A stretch of DNA of 64,000 nt from Mycobacterium sp. OTB74 (GCF_029892685.1 NZ_JARXVD010000017.1:62001-126000), one strand, 5' to 3'. Shown: positions 28,611 through 37,879, numbered from the stretch's first letter. The notes: generated by a model not told the origin, from the letters alone. A program made the numbers and translations.

Positions 28611-28643
28611 TGGGGGCTCCGGCCCGGTCGACCCGAGCCCCCA
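28611..28643 (-). terminator. terminator of the sigma-factor gene
   Basis: A 9-bp GC-rich stem TGGGGGCTC (28611-28619) pairing with GAGCCCCCA (28635-28643), 22 nt beyond the sigma-factor stop on the minus strand. Confidence 0.65.
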
Positions 28644-28664
28644 ATATCCTAACCCGCTGCGGCC

Positions 28665-29456
28665 TTACACAACCTGCTCACGGATATCGCGAAGTGTCCG
28701 ATCCAGAATTCGTGAAACATGCATCTGCGAAACACCGATCGTGTCGGCGATCTGCCTCTGCGTCTTCGAAGCGAAGAACCGAAGATACAGAATCCGCTGT
28801 TCCCGCGCCGGCAGCGCTTCCAAGGCCGGCTTGACCGATTCGCGATCGGTTATCCGTTCGTAGCCGTCGTCCAACTCACCGATCAGGTCGGCGAGGGGCT
28901 GCTGTTCCTTCTCCTCGCCGTCAACGACCGGTGTGTCCAGCGATTGCGGCTGGTACGCATTGGCCGCGATCAGCCCTTCGGCGATCTGTTCGGGTTCGAC
29001 GCTGAGTGCTTCGGCGAGTTCCCCGGTGTTCGGGGACCGCCCCAACCGCTGCGTCAATTCGATTGTGGCGCCTTTGATTTGCTGTCGAATATCGCGGATG
29101 CTCCGCGGTACATGAACCTTCCAGCCATAGTCCCGAAAGTGGCGGCGCAGTTCTCCGGTAATGGTTGGGATGGCGAAGGCCAAAAAGCCGGACCCCATCT
29201 CGGGATCGAATCGGTTGACGGCCTGGATCAGACCCACTCTGGCGACTTGCACCAGGTCTTCCAGGCTCTCTCCCCTGCCGTCGAACCGACGGGCCAGACG
29301 ATCCGCCAACGGGCAACACCGCAGCACGATGCGTTCATGCTGGCGGGCAAATTCCGCTGATTCGGCGGGAATGGCGCGCAGCCGCGCCACCATGTCAGGT
29401 ACATCTGCGTATTCATCGGCATCGCGTAAACGTTTATCCAGCAACAAGGTTGACAT
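28665..29456 (-). CDS. SigB/SigF-family RNA polymerase sigma factor
   Basis: 263 aa with the layout of group 3 sigma-70 factors: region 2 (DLVQVARVGLIQAVNRFDPEMGSGFLAFAIPTITGELRRHFRD), region 3 (VPRSIRDIRQQIKGAT...TQRLGRSPNTGELAEALS) and region 4 with its HTH (QRQIADTIGVSQMHVSRILDRTL). General-stress or envelope-stress regulator class. No anti-sigma gene is adjacent, unlike classical sigF loci, so control must act in trans; the PAS-ANTAR gene lies downstream. ATG 29456 has GGAGG about 11 nt upstream. Confidence 0.9.
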   Translation of the reverse strand: MSTLLLDKRLRDADEYADVPDMVARLRAIPAESAEFARQHERIVLRCCPLADRLARRFDGRGESLEDLVQVARVGLIQAVNRFDPEMGSGFLAFAIPTITGELRRHFRDYGWKVHVPRSIRDIRQQIKGATIELTQRLGRSPNTGELAEALSVEPEQIAEGLIAANAYQPQSLDTPVVDGEEKEQQPLADLIGELDDGYERITDRESVKPALEALPAREQRILYLRFFASKTQRQIADTIGVSQMHVSRILDRTLRDIREQVV

Positions 29457-29869
29457 GAACTAGCCTCCAGAGGCCAACAACACGCACCGACACAGTCGGT
29501 TGGCGCGAACACCAAGCTCAGCGCCATATCGTGCGTGTTGTACTCCACCCCTCGGGTGGACCGGCGATCTGCCGTCGCTGCGTCGCAACCTGCGGTGTTT
29601 CACCCAGCCAGGCCCTGATCTGGACCGCAACCGTACACCGGACAAGCAACTCACAGCTGCCGTCGCTTCGGTCTAAGCAACTGCGCCGCATCGGCGCTGT
29701 TATCGACCATACCGCCGATCGAGCGGGCACACCACCGTTAGCGAGACGAGTCGTCGCCGGCCGCGGTTATGACCTGCGAGAAATGCCACGTGCGGGAACA
29801 TGTTTGGTCGAGGTCGGCACGGGTATGCAGCAATATCCGAGGAAAACGGAACAGGAAGCGGTTTTGCCC
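29457..29869. other. 413-bp divergent intergenic region
   Basis: Between the sigma factor (minus) and the zinc-ribbon gene (plus). An 11-bp inverted repeat ACAACACGCAC/GTGCGTGTTGT (29477-29487 and 29531-29541) lies just upstream of the sigma gene. Open frames across the right half have no recognisable content. Confidence 0.45.
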
Positions 29870-30133
29870 ATGGCGGTATGCGTGACCTGCGGGACCGACT
29901 CCGATCAGTCGTTCACAGTCAACTGGAACGGACGCAGCGCCACATTCGACTGCATCGAATGCATGGCGACCATGGTCTCGCCGATGTGCCGACACTGCGG
30001 GTGCCGAATCCTGGGCCATCCGGTACGAATCGATGGCTACCCATACTGTTGCCCTCATTGTGCGCAGGCCGGCAAGGGTCCGGTGAAAGCCGAGCGCTGG
30101 CAATTCGGGCTAGGGTCGGCCGCCGGCGACTGA
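29870..30133 (+). CDS. small zinc-ribbon, metallothionein-like protein
   Basis: 87 aa. Cys motifs: CVTCG near the start, IECMATM, then CRHCGCRILGH and YCCPHCAQAGKG. The pattern, with a conserved GHP/GYPYCC, is that of a small actinobacterial zinc-binding family seen beside stress genes. Probably binds one or two zinc ions; function unknown. ATG 29870 follows AGGAAG; in-frame starts at 29825 and 29531 add unrelated sequence. Confidence 0.75.
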   Translation: MAVCVTCGTDSDQSFTVNWNGRSATFDCIECMATMVSPMCRHCGCRILGHPVRIDGYPYCCPHCAQAGKGPVKAERWQFGLGSAAGD

Positions 30134-30250
30134 CCAGGTTTCAGTCCCTGATCCTCGATGTTTGAGTGCTCAATGTTGCGGGTATCCGACCGTTCAGTCG
30201 AGAGCGCAATGGAGCGAACCGAACGACAAATCGAGGATCGGCGGTTTGGG

Positions 30251-31039
30251 ATGAAGGTCGTCAGAGGTTCAATCACCGCTGTACTGCCCTTGATATCGAC
30301 GCTGGCTGGTTTCCCTTTTGTGACCGCACCTGCGGCAGCGGAACCGGCTTCTGCCGACCGATGTCCGAACGTTCAGGTGGTGTTTGCGCGCGGAACCATG
30401 GAGCCTCCCGGCGTAGGCAAGGCCGGGCAGGCCTTCGTCGATTCCCTGGCCGCGCGAACCGGAACCAGAACTGTTGACGTATACGCGGTCGACTACCCGG
30501 CCTCACTTGACTTCGCCACAGCCGCCGATGGTGTTGTGGACGCTGCGAATAAGGTCCAGCGCACCGTCGCCACCTGCCCCGACACGAAGATTGTGCTCGG
30601 TGGATATTCGCAAGGCGCTGCGGTGGCGGCTTACATCACCGAGGACACCGTTCCATCAGGTGTGACGATGCCGGTCGGCTTCTCCGGGCCCATGCCCGCT
30701 TCAGTCGCCAATCACGTTGCCGCAGTGGTCCTGTTCGGTAAGCCATCGAGTGGCTTCCTGCAGATGGTCTACACGGGCGCCCCGCCGATCAACGTGGGTC
30801 CGCGGTACACGTCCAAGACGCTGGACCTGTGCATTTCGCAGGATCCGGTGTGCGCCCCCGCCGGCACCGACAACGGCGCCCACGAGGAGTACTCCGACGC
30901 CCGAATATCCGATCGGGCAGCAGAATTCGTCGTCGGAAAGCTAGGCTCGCCAGCGCCGGGCACAGTGACGCCGTCAGGACCTGGCTCAACAACACCACGC
31001 GCACCAGGGCAGTTCGTCGAACAGGCTGCCGCGAGGTGA
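30251..31039 (+). CDS. secreted cutinase-family esterase
   Basis: 262 aa. Signal peptide (TAVLPLISTLAGFPFVTAPAAA), then cutinase fold: CPNVQVVFARGTMEPPGVG, nucleophile in GGYSQGAAV, catalytic Asp in QDPVCAPAG and His in NGAHEEY; paired Cys are visible. Mycobacterial cutinases act as surface esterases/phospholipases. The start at 30251 puts the signal peptide at the N-terminus; 30209 is possible. A Pro/Gly/Thr-rich tail of about 35 residues follows the domain and overlaps the antisense hemerythrin frame. Confidence 0.85.
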   Translation: MKVVRGSITAVLPLISTLAGFPFVTAPAAAEPASADRCPNVQVVFARGTMEPPGVGKAGQAFVDSLAARTGTRTVDVYAVDYPASLDFATAADGVVDAANKVQRTVATCPDTKIVLGGYSQGAAVAAYITEDTVPSGVTMPVGFSGPMPASVANHVAAVVLFGKPSSGFLQMVYTGAPPINVGPRYTSKTLDLCISQDPVCAPAGTDNGAHEEYSDARISDRAAEFVVGKLGSPAPGTVTPSGPGSTTPRAPGQFVEQAAAR

Positions 31040-31479
31040 CCGTCGTTGCTGCAACCGCACGGTGGCTGCCCGCCCTCCTCGAATTCGTCTGATATCAACG
31101 GAAACTCTTCGATCTCGACGCGCTGGGTATGGTCCTGCATTGCCTGCTGAAGGTCGACGAGCGCCGCTTCGAACTCGGCGGACGCCGGGTCAAGGCATGT
31201 CATGTATTTCAGTTGCTCATTGGTGTCATCCACCTCGGCACGTAGCGACTCGACAACCTGCCCGGTGCGGGCGACCGCGCCTCGAACCCGCGGGTGGACC
31301 AGCAGTTCTTCCGATACTTCATGGGCCGTCAGCGCTGCACGAAGCTGAGTGAAATGTTGCCGCCGTTCGGTGATGTCTCCTGCGTCGAGGGTCTTGGAGA
31401 ACAGCACCCTGATTGTCGTGTGCTGGGTTTTGAGGTAATTGATGACACCGTCGGCATCGCTCGTCGGCATGTCGGTCAT
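30769..31479 (-). CDS. hemerythrin HHE-domain protein with aberrant C-terminus
   Basis: 236 aa. Residues 1-115 are a normal HHE domain with metal ligands H20 (QHTTIR), HEVSEELLVHP, and DHTQRVEIEEFP, expected to bind a diiron centre for O2 or redox sensing. From about residue 116 (position about 31130) the sequence changes to Cys/Pro/Gly-rich low-information sequence that runs antisense through the 3' end of the cutinase gene for 271 nt. Typical mycobacterial relatives continue with a helical, Pro-rich tail, so the native end appears lost. ATG 31479 has GGAG upstream. The core may still be functional. Confidence 0.7.
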   Translation of the reverse strand: MTDMPTSDADGVINYLKTQHTTIRVLFSKTLDAGDITERRQHFTQLRAALTAHEVSEELLVHPRVRGAVARTGQVVESLRAEVDDTNEQLKYMTCLDPASAEFEAALVDLQQAMQDHTQRVEIEEFPLISDEFEEGGQPPCGCSNDGHLAAACSTNCPGARGVVEPGPDGVTVPGAGEPSFPTTNSAARSDIRASEYSSWAPLSVPAGAHTGSCEMHRSSVLDVYRGPTLIGGAPV

Positions 31480-31581
31480 GTGGTCTCCCTTTCTCTGCCC
31501 CGTCCCCTGGCCTCAAGGTGTATCCACTACTGCTACCCGAGAGCCGGATCGCTAAACACCGACGACCGCAACGATTGATGA

Positions 31582-31608
31582 CCTGCTGCGTGCGCCGCCC
31601 GCAGCAGG
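31582..31608 (-). terminator. terminator of the NAGGN operon
   Basis: CCTGCTGCG/CGCAGCAGG stem (31582-31590 and 31600-31608, 9-nt loop) placed 11 nt downstream of the M42 peptidase stop on the minus strand. Confidence 0.65.
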
Positions 31609-31618
31609 GTTCGCTGAG

Positions 31619-32863
31619 TCAAGAAGGTTCGGTGACGCCCTCCGAGGGCGGCCAGTGCTGACCACTGGATACCGCACCGGGATCGTGAAAGTCACCGCGG
31701 GACAAGGGAACCCACTGTTCGCTGGCGGCTGGCTGCTCGGAAGGAAAGTCTTCGAGGTCGCCGGATGGCTGCGCGTCCCAGCTCTCGAATGTGAGCGGGG
31801 TCTGCAGCCAGCTGCACAACAACAGAAACGTCGCTTCCAGGGAGTCCAGGTGCGTCCGCTCCCAGCCGTGGCTGCCGTCGAGCCCGAAACCCACCAATGC
31901 TGCTCGGGTTCCGGCCCCGGCTTCGATCGCGGCCGCGGCGTCGGACCGGTAGTAGCGGAAAATGTCGCGTACGTACGGAATGCCCTTTTCCTGGGCCAGA
32001 CGGCACAGCTTGCGCGTCAGGTGATAGTCGAACGGCCCGTGCAGGTCGGCCATCGGAATGGTGACCCCATTCTCGATGGATTGCTGACCGGGTGCACACA
32101 CCGCGTTGTCCACCGACACCAGTTCTGCAACGTCCGGCGGCAGCCCGTGGCTGGCACCGTGGCCGACTTCTTCGGTGATGGTCACCATCAGCGTTGTGCG
32201 ATGCGGCAAAACGATCTTGCGTTCGGCCACCACCTTGGCCAAGGCCAGCATGACGGCCACTCCGGCCTTGCCGTCCAGGTGACGCGAGACGACATAACCG
32301 TCCTCAGTCAGCTCGGGGCTGGCAACCAGCGCCACGAAGTCGCCGACATGCAGTCCGAGTTCCTCCAGATCGGCCTTCGACGAGACCTGCCGGTCCACTC
32401 GAACCTCGACGTCGTCCCAGGTGGTGGGCTGGGTATCGATTTCGTCGCCGAAGGCATGGCCGCTTGCCTTCAGCGGCATCACTGTTCCCGTGAAGAACCG
32501 GTCGGTGTCATCGGGCAGAATCCGCACCCGCGCACCCGTGGCGAACCGGGCCGAGAACGTTCCCACGGGCACGAGTGCGAGCCGCCCATTGTCTTTGAGC
32601 TCGCGCACCATGCAGCCGATGGTGTCGGCGTGCACGACGATCGCGCGGTCGGTGGTCGCCGATTTGCCTGGCAGGTCAGCGATCAGGGCACCGCGGCGGG
32701 TCAGGGTGAACGGGACGTCGAGGTCGGTGAAAATGTGACCGATCAAGTGCATCACCGCATCGGTGCGCCCAGCCGGGCTGGGGGTCTGCAACAACGCCAG
32801 CAATGTGTCGACCAGCCAGCTTCGGTCATCAGCCGGCATCCGCTCGACCACGGTGTCAATCAT
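31619..32863 (-). CDS. M42-family peptidase of the NAGGN osmolyte system
   Basis: 414 aa. Metal ligands and catalytic acids of M42/M20 dinuclear metallopeptidases: VVHADTIG, SRHLDGKAG, TITEEVGHGAS, VDNAVC and GSHGWERTH. Family TIGR03106 is found beside NAGGN synthesis genes; its exact substrate is not established but is presumed related to the dipeptide osmolyte. ATG 32863 follows GGAG by 9 nt, removing 22 residues from the longest frame. 29 nt after the synthetase stop, same transcript. Confidence 0.85.
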   Translation of the reverse strand: MIDTVVERMPADDRSWLVDTLLALLQTPSPAGRTDAVMHLIGHIFTDLDVPFTLTRRGALIADLPGKSATTDRAIVVHADTIGCMVRELKDNGRLALVPVGTFSARFATGARVRILPDDTDRFFTGTVMPLKASGHAFGDEIDTQPTTWDDVEVRVDRQVSSKADLEELGLHVGDFVALVASPELTEDGYVVSRHLDGKAGVAVMLALAKVVAERKIVLPHRTTLMVTITEEVGHGASHGLPPDVAELVSVDNAVCAPGQQSIENGVTIPMADLHGPFDYHLTRKLCRLAQEKGIPYVRDIFRYYRSDAAAAIEAGAGTRAALVGFGLDGSHGWERTHLDSLEATFLLLCSWLQTPLTFESWDAQPSGDLEDFPSEQPAASEQWVPLSRGDFHDPGAVSSGQHWPPSEGVTEPS

Positions 32864-32892
32864 CTGGATGTCTCCTGTAGGAACTGATGGCG

Positions 32893-34620
32893 TCAGTCCT
32901 GCTCGACCGGATCCGGCTGCCATGCCCACGGCGTGCCGGCTGTCCGCGGGAACAGCAGATCGATGAAAGCCTGTGCGGTGGGACGCGGCTCGTGATTGGC
33001 CAACCCCGGACGCTCGTTGGCCTCGATGAAGACGTACTCCTCCCCCTGGACCGATGGCACGATCAGATCGATTCCGGTCACCGGAATGCAGATCGAATCC
33101 GCGACTTCTACAGCCACCCTCGCCAGCGCGGGATTGAGTTCGTCGGTCACGTCATGGATGGTTCCACCGGTGTGCAGGTTTGCGGTGCGACGCACGATCA
33201 GATGTTCGTTGGCGGGGAGCACATCATCCAAGGCCCAACCTTCGTCGTTCACCGCGCTGTTGGTGACGGCGTCCAGCGGAATCACCGATTCGCCGTGCGT
33301 GGCCGCCGACCGACGACGACTCTGCGCCTCGATCAGTTGGCTGATGGTGTGTGCTCCGGTTCCGATGACCTCAGGGGGCCGGCGGACGGCCGCCGCGATC
33401 ACCTTGCCGTTGATGACCACGACACGCAGGTCTTCGCCCATGCAGCGCTCTTCGAGCAGCACGTCCGGGCAATGTTGTCTGGCCAGCCCGATGGCGCGGT
33501 CCAATTCCTCGGCACGGGTCACGCCGACCGTGATGCCTGCGCCCTGTTCGCCGCGGGCCGGCTTGACCACCGCCGAGCCCACCTTCTCCAGGAACCGATA
33601 ATCGGTGTCAGTGAAACTCGCCGTGCAACCTTCGGGTATCCGGATTCCGGCTTCGGCCACCACAGCTCGGGCCACGCGTTTGTCGTCACACCGACTCATG
33701 GCAACGGCATTGGTCAACTCGGACAACGATTCTCGCGTCACCACGCTGGTGCCACCGTGCGTGAGCCGCATGTAGCCGCCCTTGGCGTCCAGCACCTCGA
33801 CCGCGATGCCGCGCAGAATGGCCTCGTCGGCAATTATCCGGGCGTACGGATTTAATTGTGCCAGTTCATCTTCGGGCTTGACCGGTGCGAAAAGCTGTTC
33901 GTTGATGGCGTTCTTGCGTTTGATTCCGAGGACCGCCGGAACCCGCTGGAACCCGATGCGCTCGTACAGCGCGATGGCGCCCTCATTGTCGTGCAACACC
34001 GACAGGTCCATCTGCGACCGTCCGCGCCTGCTGAACTCCTCGATCAGCGAACGCACCAGGAGGCCGCCGGTGCCCGGACGCGCCACCGTGGGCTCGACCG
34101 CCAGACACCACAAACTCGATCCGTTCTCCACATCACCAAACAGTTGGGCATGATCGATCCCGGTAACGGTGCCCACAATATGACCGGTCTCGTCGTCAAC
34201 GGCCACCAGGTACACCACGTGCGGCGCAGACTGGCTGTTGCTCCACATCAGGTCGCCATCGGCCGGAACCATATGACAGCGCACGTAAATCTGATTGATT
34301 GCGGCGCAATCCTCGACCCAGGTCACCGGGCGTACCGACAGCCCGCAGACATCCGGTGGCCGGTACTGCGGGGATTCGGTCAAGTCGACGCGGTAGGTGA
34401 AACTGGGGTCGATGAAGAACTCCTGCGGATGCAGGGCGACGAAGACGTGTGGCGCGTCAAGATACATCCCGATATCCCGCCGTCCGGTGGCTTCTTCGCG
34501 AAGCGCGGTGCCGAATTCGTCGGGGTCCTTGAATGTCTGGCCGAAAACCAGCCGCCCCCAGCCGAGATCCTGAACGACGCCTTCTGCTGCTGATCCGTCG
34601 TCGCGCGGTCCGGTTGTCAT
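32893..34620 (-). CDS. ngg: N-acetylglutaminylglutamine synthetase (GNAT + ATP-grasp)
   Basis: 575 aa. N-terminal GNAT acetyltransferase (about 60-265; VRPVTWVEDCAAINQIYVR, LAVEPTVARPGTGGLLVRSL, NEGAIALYERIGF) fused to an ATP-grasp/RimK-like ligase (about 290-575; GSAVVKPARGEQGAGITVGV, GEDLRVVVINGKV, FIEANERPGL). Known role: makes N-acetyl-Gln-Gln from two Gln and acetyl-CoA, the precursor of the compatible solute NAGGN. ATG 34620 overlaps the stop of the amidotransferase gene by 4 nt. Confidence 0.9.
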   Translation of the reverse strand: MTTGPRDDGSAAEGVVQDLGWGRLVFGQTFKDPDEFGTALREEATGRRDIGMYLDAPHVFVALHPQEFFIDPSFTYRVDLTESPQYRPPDVCGLSVRPVTWVEDCAAINQIYVRCHMVPADGDLMWSNSQSAPHVVYLVAVDDETGHIVGTVTGIDHAQLFGDVENGSSLWCLAVEPTVARPGTGGLLVRSLIEEFSRRGRSQMDLSVLHDNEGAIALYERIGFQRVPAVLGIKRKNAINEQLFAPVKPEDELAQLNPYARIIADEAILRGIAVEVLDAKGGYMRLTHGGTSVVTRESLSELTNAVAMSRCDDKRVARAVVAEAGIRIPEGCTASFTDTDYRFLEKVGSAVVKPARGEQGAGITVGVTRAEELDRAIGLARQHCPDVLLEERCMGEDLRVVVINGKVIAAAVRRPPEVIGTGAHTISQLIEAQSRRRSAATHGESVIPLDAVTNSAVNDEGWALDDVLPANEHLIVRRTANLHTGGTIHDVTDELNPALARVAVEVADSICIPVTGIDLIVPSVQGEEYVFIEANERPGLANHEPRPTAQAFIDLLFPRTAGTPWAWQPDPVEQD

Positions 34621-36422
34621 GGCAAGGTCGCTCCGTCCACATGTTGTGCGAGCCACAGTTCCAATAGCCCGATCTGCCACAACGGGTTTCCGCGTAGCGG
34701 CGTGAGGTTGCCGTTCGGGTCGTTGAGCATCGTGGTGACCTCACCGGGGGTGAACAATCCGCGATCCAGCGCGGCACGGCTGTTCAGCGCGTCGCGGACC
34801 AGGTCGAGGTACGGCCCGCCCAGGTGCTTGAGTGCGGGCACCGGAAAGTAACCTTTGGGCCGATCGATGACCTCGTGCGGGATAACCTTGCGTGCAGCAT
34901 CTTTCAGCACGCCCTTACCGTCCTGCGCGGTTTTCAGCTCGGGCGGGCAGGTCGCCGCAAGTTCCACCAGTTCATGGTCGAGGAACGGAACCCGGCCTTC
35001 AAGACCCCAGGCCATGGTCATGTTGTCCACCCGTTTCACCGGGTCGTCGATGAGCATCACCGTGGTGTCCAGCCGCAGCGCCCGGTCGGTTGCGGTCGCT
35101 GCCCCGGGCAACGAAAACTCTTGCAGCACAAAATCACCCGAGACGTCGGCATCAATCCGCCAGCGCGCCTGCAACATCCGGTTGATGGCCGCATGGTCGC
35201 GGTCGAAAAATGCTGTCCGGTATCGGCCTAACGCATCGACGGGATCGCCGTCAGCAGCGTGCGCCATCGGCGGGTACCAGTGGTAGCCGGCGAAGATCTC
35301 ATCAGCGCCCTGCCCGGACTGCACCACCTTGACGTGCTTGCTGACCTCCTCGGACAGCAGGTAGAACGCCACGCAGTCATGGCTCATCATCGGCTCACTC
35401 ATGGCGCCGATGGCTCCCGACAATGCAGGCAGCATGCGTGCGGTGTCGATCCGAATCTGGTGGTGGTCGGTGCCGAAATGACGAGCGATGACATCGGAAT
35501 ACTTGAACTCGTCGCCTTCTTCGCCGCCGGCCGCCTCGAAACCGATGGAGAAGGTGGCCAATCCGTGTTGGCCGGCCTCAGCCAACAACCCGACGATCAG
35601 GCTGGAATCCAGCCCGCCCGAAAGCAGGCAACCCACCGGCACGTCTGCGACGAGGCGGCGCTCGACCGCGGTGCGCAGCGATTCCAGGACAGCATCCTGC
35701 CAATCCCGTTGCGTCCAGCCGGAACGTTCCGGTGATCGTTCGAAAACTGGTTCCCAGTAGGTGGTTTCGGTGTGCGCACCGTCAGGCTCGATGAACATGA
35801 AGGTGCCCGGCGCCAACTTACGAACACCGCGCAACACGGTGCGAGGTGCCGGCACAACCGAATGGAAACTCAGATAGTGTTGTAGCGCAACAGGATCGAG
35901 CTCGGTGTCGACGCCGCCCGCAGCCACCAGCGCCGGTAACGAGGATGCGAACCGCAACGCCCCGCCTTGGGCATCGCACCAATACAATGGCTTGATTCCG
36001 AGGCGGTCACGGGCCAGCAGCACCCGACCGGAGTCGGTCTCGGCGATGGCGAACGCGAACATCCCATACAGATGATCGACAACCCCGGCGCCCCACGCGT
36101 GGTAGCCCTTGAGGACCACCTCGGTGTCGCTGTGTGAGAAGAACCGATATCCCTTGGCCGAAAGCTCTTGGCGCAGTTGGGGATAATTATAGATACAACC
36201 GTTGAACGCGACGGTGAGGCCGAGTTCCGGGTCATGCATGGGTTGATGCCCATGACTGGACAGGTCAATGATTGCCAGACGCCGGTGCCCGAATGCCACG
36301 TTATCGCGCGACCACGAGCCACTGCTGTCCGGCCCACGCGGCGCCAGGCGATCTGTCATAGCGGACACCGCCGCCAGATCAGCCGGACGCCCCCAGGCGA
36401 TTTCGCCTGCGATGCCGCACAT
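34617..36422 (-). CDS. asparagine synthase-like amidotransferase of NAGGN synthesis
   Basis: 601 aa. Class II glutamine amidotransferase at the N-terminus (Cys2 after initiator Met in MCGIAGEI; FGHRRLAIIDLS; NGCIYNYPQLR) and an asparagine-synthase ATP-pyrophosphatase domain (LSGGLDSSLIVGLLAEAG near residue 270). Known: amidates N-acetyl-Gln-Gln to NAGGN. The nearest start giving residue-2 Cys is ATG 36422; a TTG four codons upstream would block maturation. First gene of the three-gene operon; salt-stress induction is expected from the family, not seen here. Confidence 0.9.
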   Translation of the reverse strand: MCGIAGEIAWGRPADLAAVSAMTDRLAPRGPDSSGSWSRDNVAFGHRRLAIIDLSSHGHQPMHDPELGLTVAFNGCIYNYPQLRQELSAKGYRFFSHSDTEVVLKGYHAWGAGVVDHLYGMFAFAIAETDSGRVLLARDRLGIKPLYWCDAQGGALRFASSLPALVAAGGVDTELDPVALQHYLSFHSVVPAPRTVLRGVRKLAPGTFMFIEPDGAHTETTYWEPVFERSPERSGWTQRDWQDAVLESLRTAVERRLVADVPVGCLLSGGLDSSLIVGLLAEAGQHGLATFSIGFEAAGGEEGDEFKYSDVIARHFGTDHHQIRIDTARMLPALSGAIGAMSEPMMSHDCVAFYLLSEEVSKHVKVVQSGQGADEIFAGYHWYPPMAHAADGDPVDALGRYRTAFFDRDHAAINRMLQARWRIDADVSGDFVLQEFSLPGAATATDRALRLDTTVMLIDDPVKRVDNMTMAWGLEGRVPFLDHELVELAATCPPELKTAQDGKGVLKDAARKVIPHEVIDRPKGYFPVPALKHLGGPYLDLVRDALNSRAALDRGLFTPGEVTTMLNDPNGNLTPLRGNPLWQIGLLELWLAQHVDGATLP

Positions 36423-36638
36423 GGTGGAAGTCAACTCCCTTGATGGACGTGCAACCCACCTTACATAGATTTGCGGCAGGTGTCAGCGCCCGTGGCCGTA
36501 TTAACCGGAGCAACACCCCCGGTGACCTCCGGTTATTCAATATTCTCAAGCACTTTGACGGATGGAGGGTTACTGCTGCCGTCCACCGCAAGCCGCGGTG
36601 GACGACAGCAGTACGAAATCCTTTGCCCTATAACACTG

Positions 36639-36935
36639 TTAGTGGGGAGAGCCGCTCGAAGATCCGCCCGAGCCCGAGGAGTAGCCACCCGAACCAGGCG
36701 CCATACCTGGGACGGTGGTCGCTGGTGACTGCGGGGCCTGCGCGGCCGGTGCCTGCGCCGCGGATGTGCTCGTCGACGGCGCGACGGGCGCCGGGGTCGT
36801 CGGGTCAGCGACGTTGCCGGTATTCCCGCCCTGGGCGCCGACAGCAACTCCGACAACTCCCAGAGCCAGCGCACCTGCCGCACCAGCAACTGCAGCCAAC
36901 CGGGTGGTTCGTTTCGCGTGCGTTGTGTCCTTCAA
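36639..36935 (-). CDS. exported Ser/Pro/Ala-rich small protein
   Basis: 98 aa from TTG 36935. A hydrophobic signal segment (RLAAVAGAAGALALGVVGVAVGA, about 10-32), then low-complexity APVAPSTSTSAAQAPA and a Gly/Ser tail. TTG is preceded by GGGGAG at 6 nt; the GTG at 36971 lacks a site, so TTG is my choice. Function unknown. Confidence 0.55.
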   Translation of the reverse strand: MKDTTHAKRTTRLAAVAGAAGALALGVVGVAVGAQGGNTGNVADPTTPAPVAPSTSTSAAQAPAAQAPQSPATTVPGMAPGSGGYSSGSGGSSSGSPH

Positions 36936-37027
36936 GGACTTCTCCCCTCGATATCGATATGACGAAGACACAGGGGTGTGCCGTCGTCTACCGGTTATCC
37001 CGCCAGGAGGGTTCTAAACATCGCAGA

Positions 37028-37879
37028 TTACGGCCGCTCCCCCGGCTCGTTGAGGAACTTGCTGATCGCGGGCGCCAGCGAGGCGGCGTTGGTGATCAGG
37101 TCGACGTGCCCGCCGTCGTGCAGATACGTTCGCGAGTGTGGCAGCAGGAAGTTCATGACGCGCGCGTTGATCACCGGAATGATCGGATCGTCGGTACCGG
37201 CCACGATCAGCGTGTCCTGGCGGATCGCCGGCAGTGCGTGCAGGCTGGTCCACACCGCGCCTGCCAGCAACTGGTGCAGGTAGCCGACCTTGGAACCGGC
37301 GTGCAATTGTGCGAGGAACAGCTTGGCGACGTCCTCGCCGTGCTGTCGCACCGAACCGCCATACAACTCACCGGCAATCGACGCGGCATACTCGGTATCT
37401 GAAAAGCGTTTGGGTGTAAGCATTTTCATCAGAACCCGGGGACGCCCGGGCACCATCACCGCACCGGTACCTGTGGCCACCAGCACCAAGCGGCGGCAGC
37501 GGCGAGGGTTCTGGAAGGCGAATTGCTGTGCAAGCGCGCCGCCCCAAGACAATCCGAGGACGTCGACTACGCTGAACCCGAGCTTATTGAGCATTCGTCC
37601 GAGAACCCAGGCCAGATACGGAAAACCATAGGGCGCGAACGATACTGGTGAACCACCCGTGCCCGGCACATCGAATCTGATCACCGTGGTCTGCGGCAGC
37701 AGTTGCTCGACGAACGGGTCGAACACCTCGAGGCTGGCGCCGATGCCGTTGCACAGCACCAGCGGCACGGTCGTACTGTCGGTGCCCTGGTCGACCCTGA
37801 CCCGCAGCCGCTGACCACCGACAGATACGTAACGCTCTTGTGTCACTGTGTTATTCGTCATTTCGAGTTGTTCGCTCAC
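37028..37879 (-). CDS. phaZ: polyhydroxyalkanoate depolymerase (alpha/beta hydrolase)
   Basis: 283 aa. Alpha/beta hydrolase with nucleophile in GLSWGGAL, Asp in GTDDPIIP and His in DGGHVDL; the GIGASLEVFDPFVE and RFDVPGTGGSP segments match intracellular medium-chain PHA depolymerases. GTG 37879 overlaps the stop of phaC (GTGA), a context that supports the call. Mobilises stored polymer to 3-hydroxyacids in the cytosol. Confidence 0.85.
   Translation of the reverse strand: MSEQLEMTNNTVTQERYVSVGGQRLRVRVDQGTDSTTVPLVLCNGIGASLEVFDPFVEQLLPQTTVIRFDVPGTGGSPVSFAPYGFPYLAWVLGRMLNKLGFSVVDVLGLSWGGALAQQFAFQNPRRCRRLVLVATGTGAVMVPGRPRVLMKMLTPKRFSDTEYAASIAGELYGGSVRQHGEDVAKLFLAQLHAGSKVGYLHQLLAGAVWTSLHALPAIRQDTLIVAGTDDPIIPVINARVMNFLLPHSRTYLHDGGHVDLITNAASLAPAISKFLNEPGERP

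Noticed and set aside
29531..30133. 200-aa frame as a long zinc protein
   Set aside because: Only the last 87 codons carry the Cys motifs and known family pattern.
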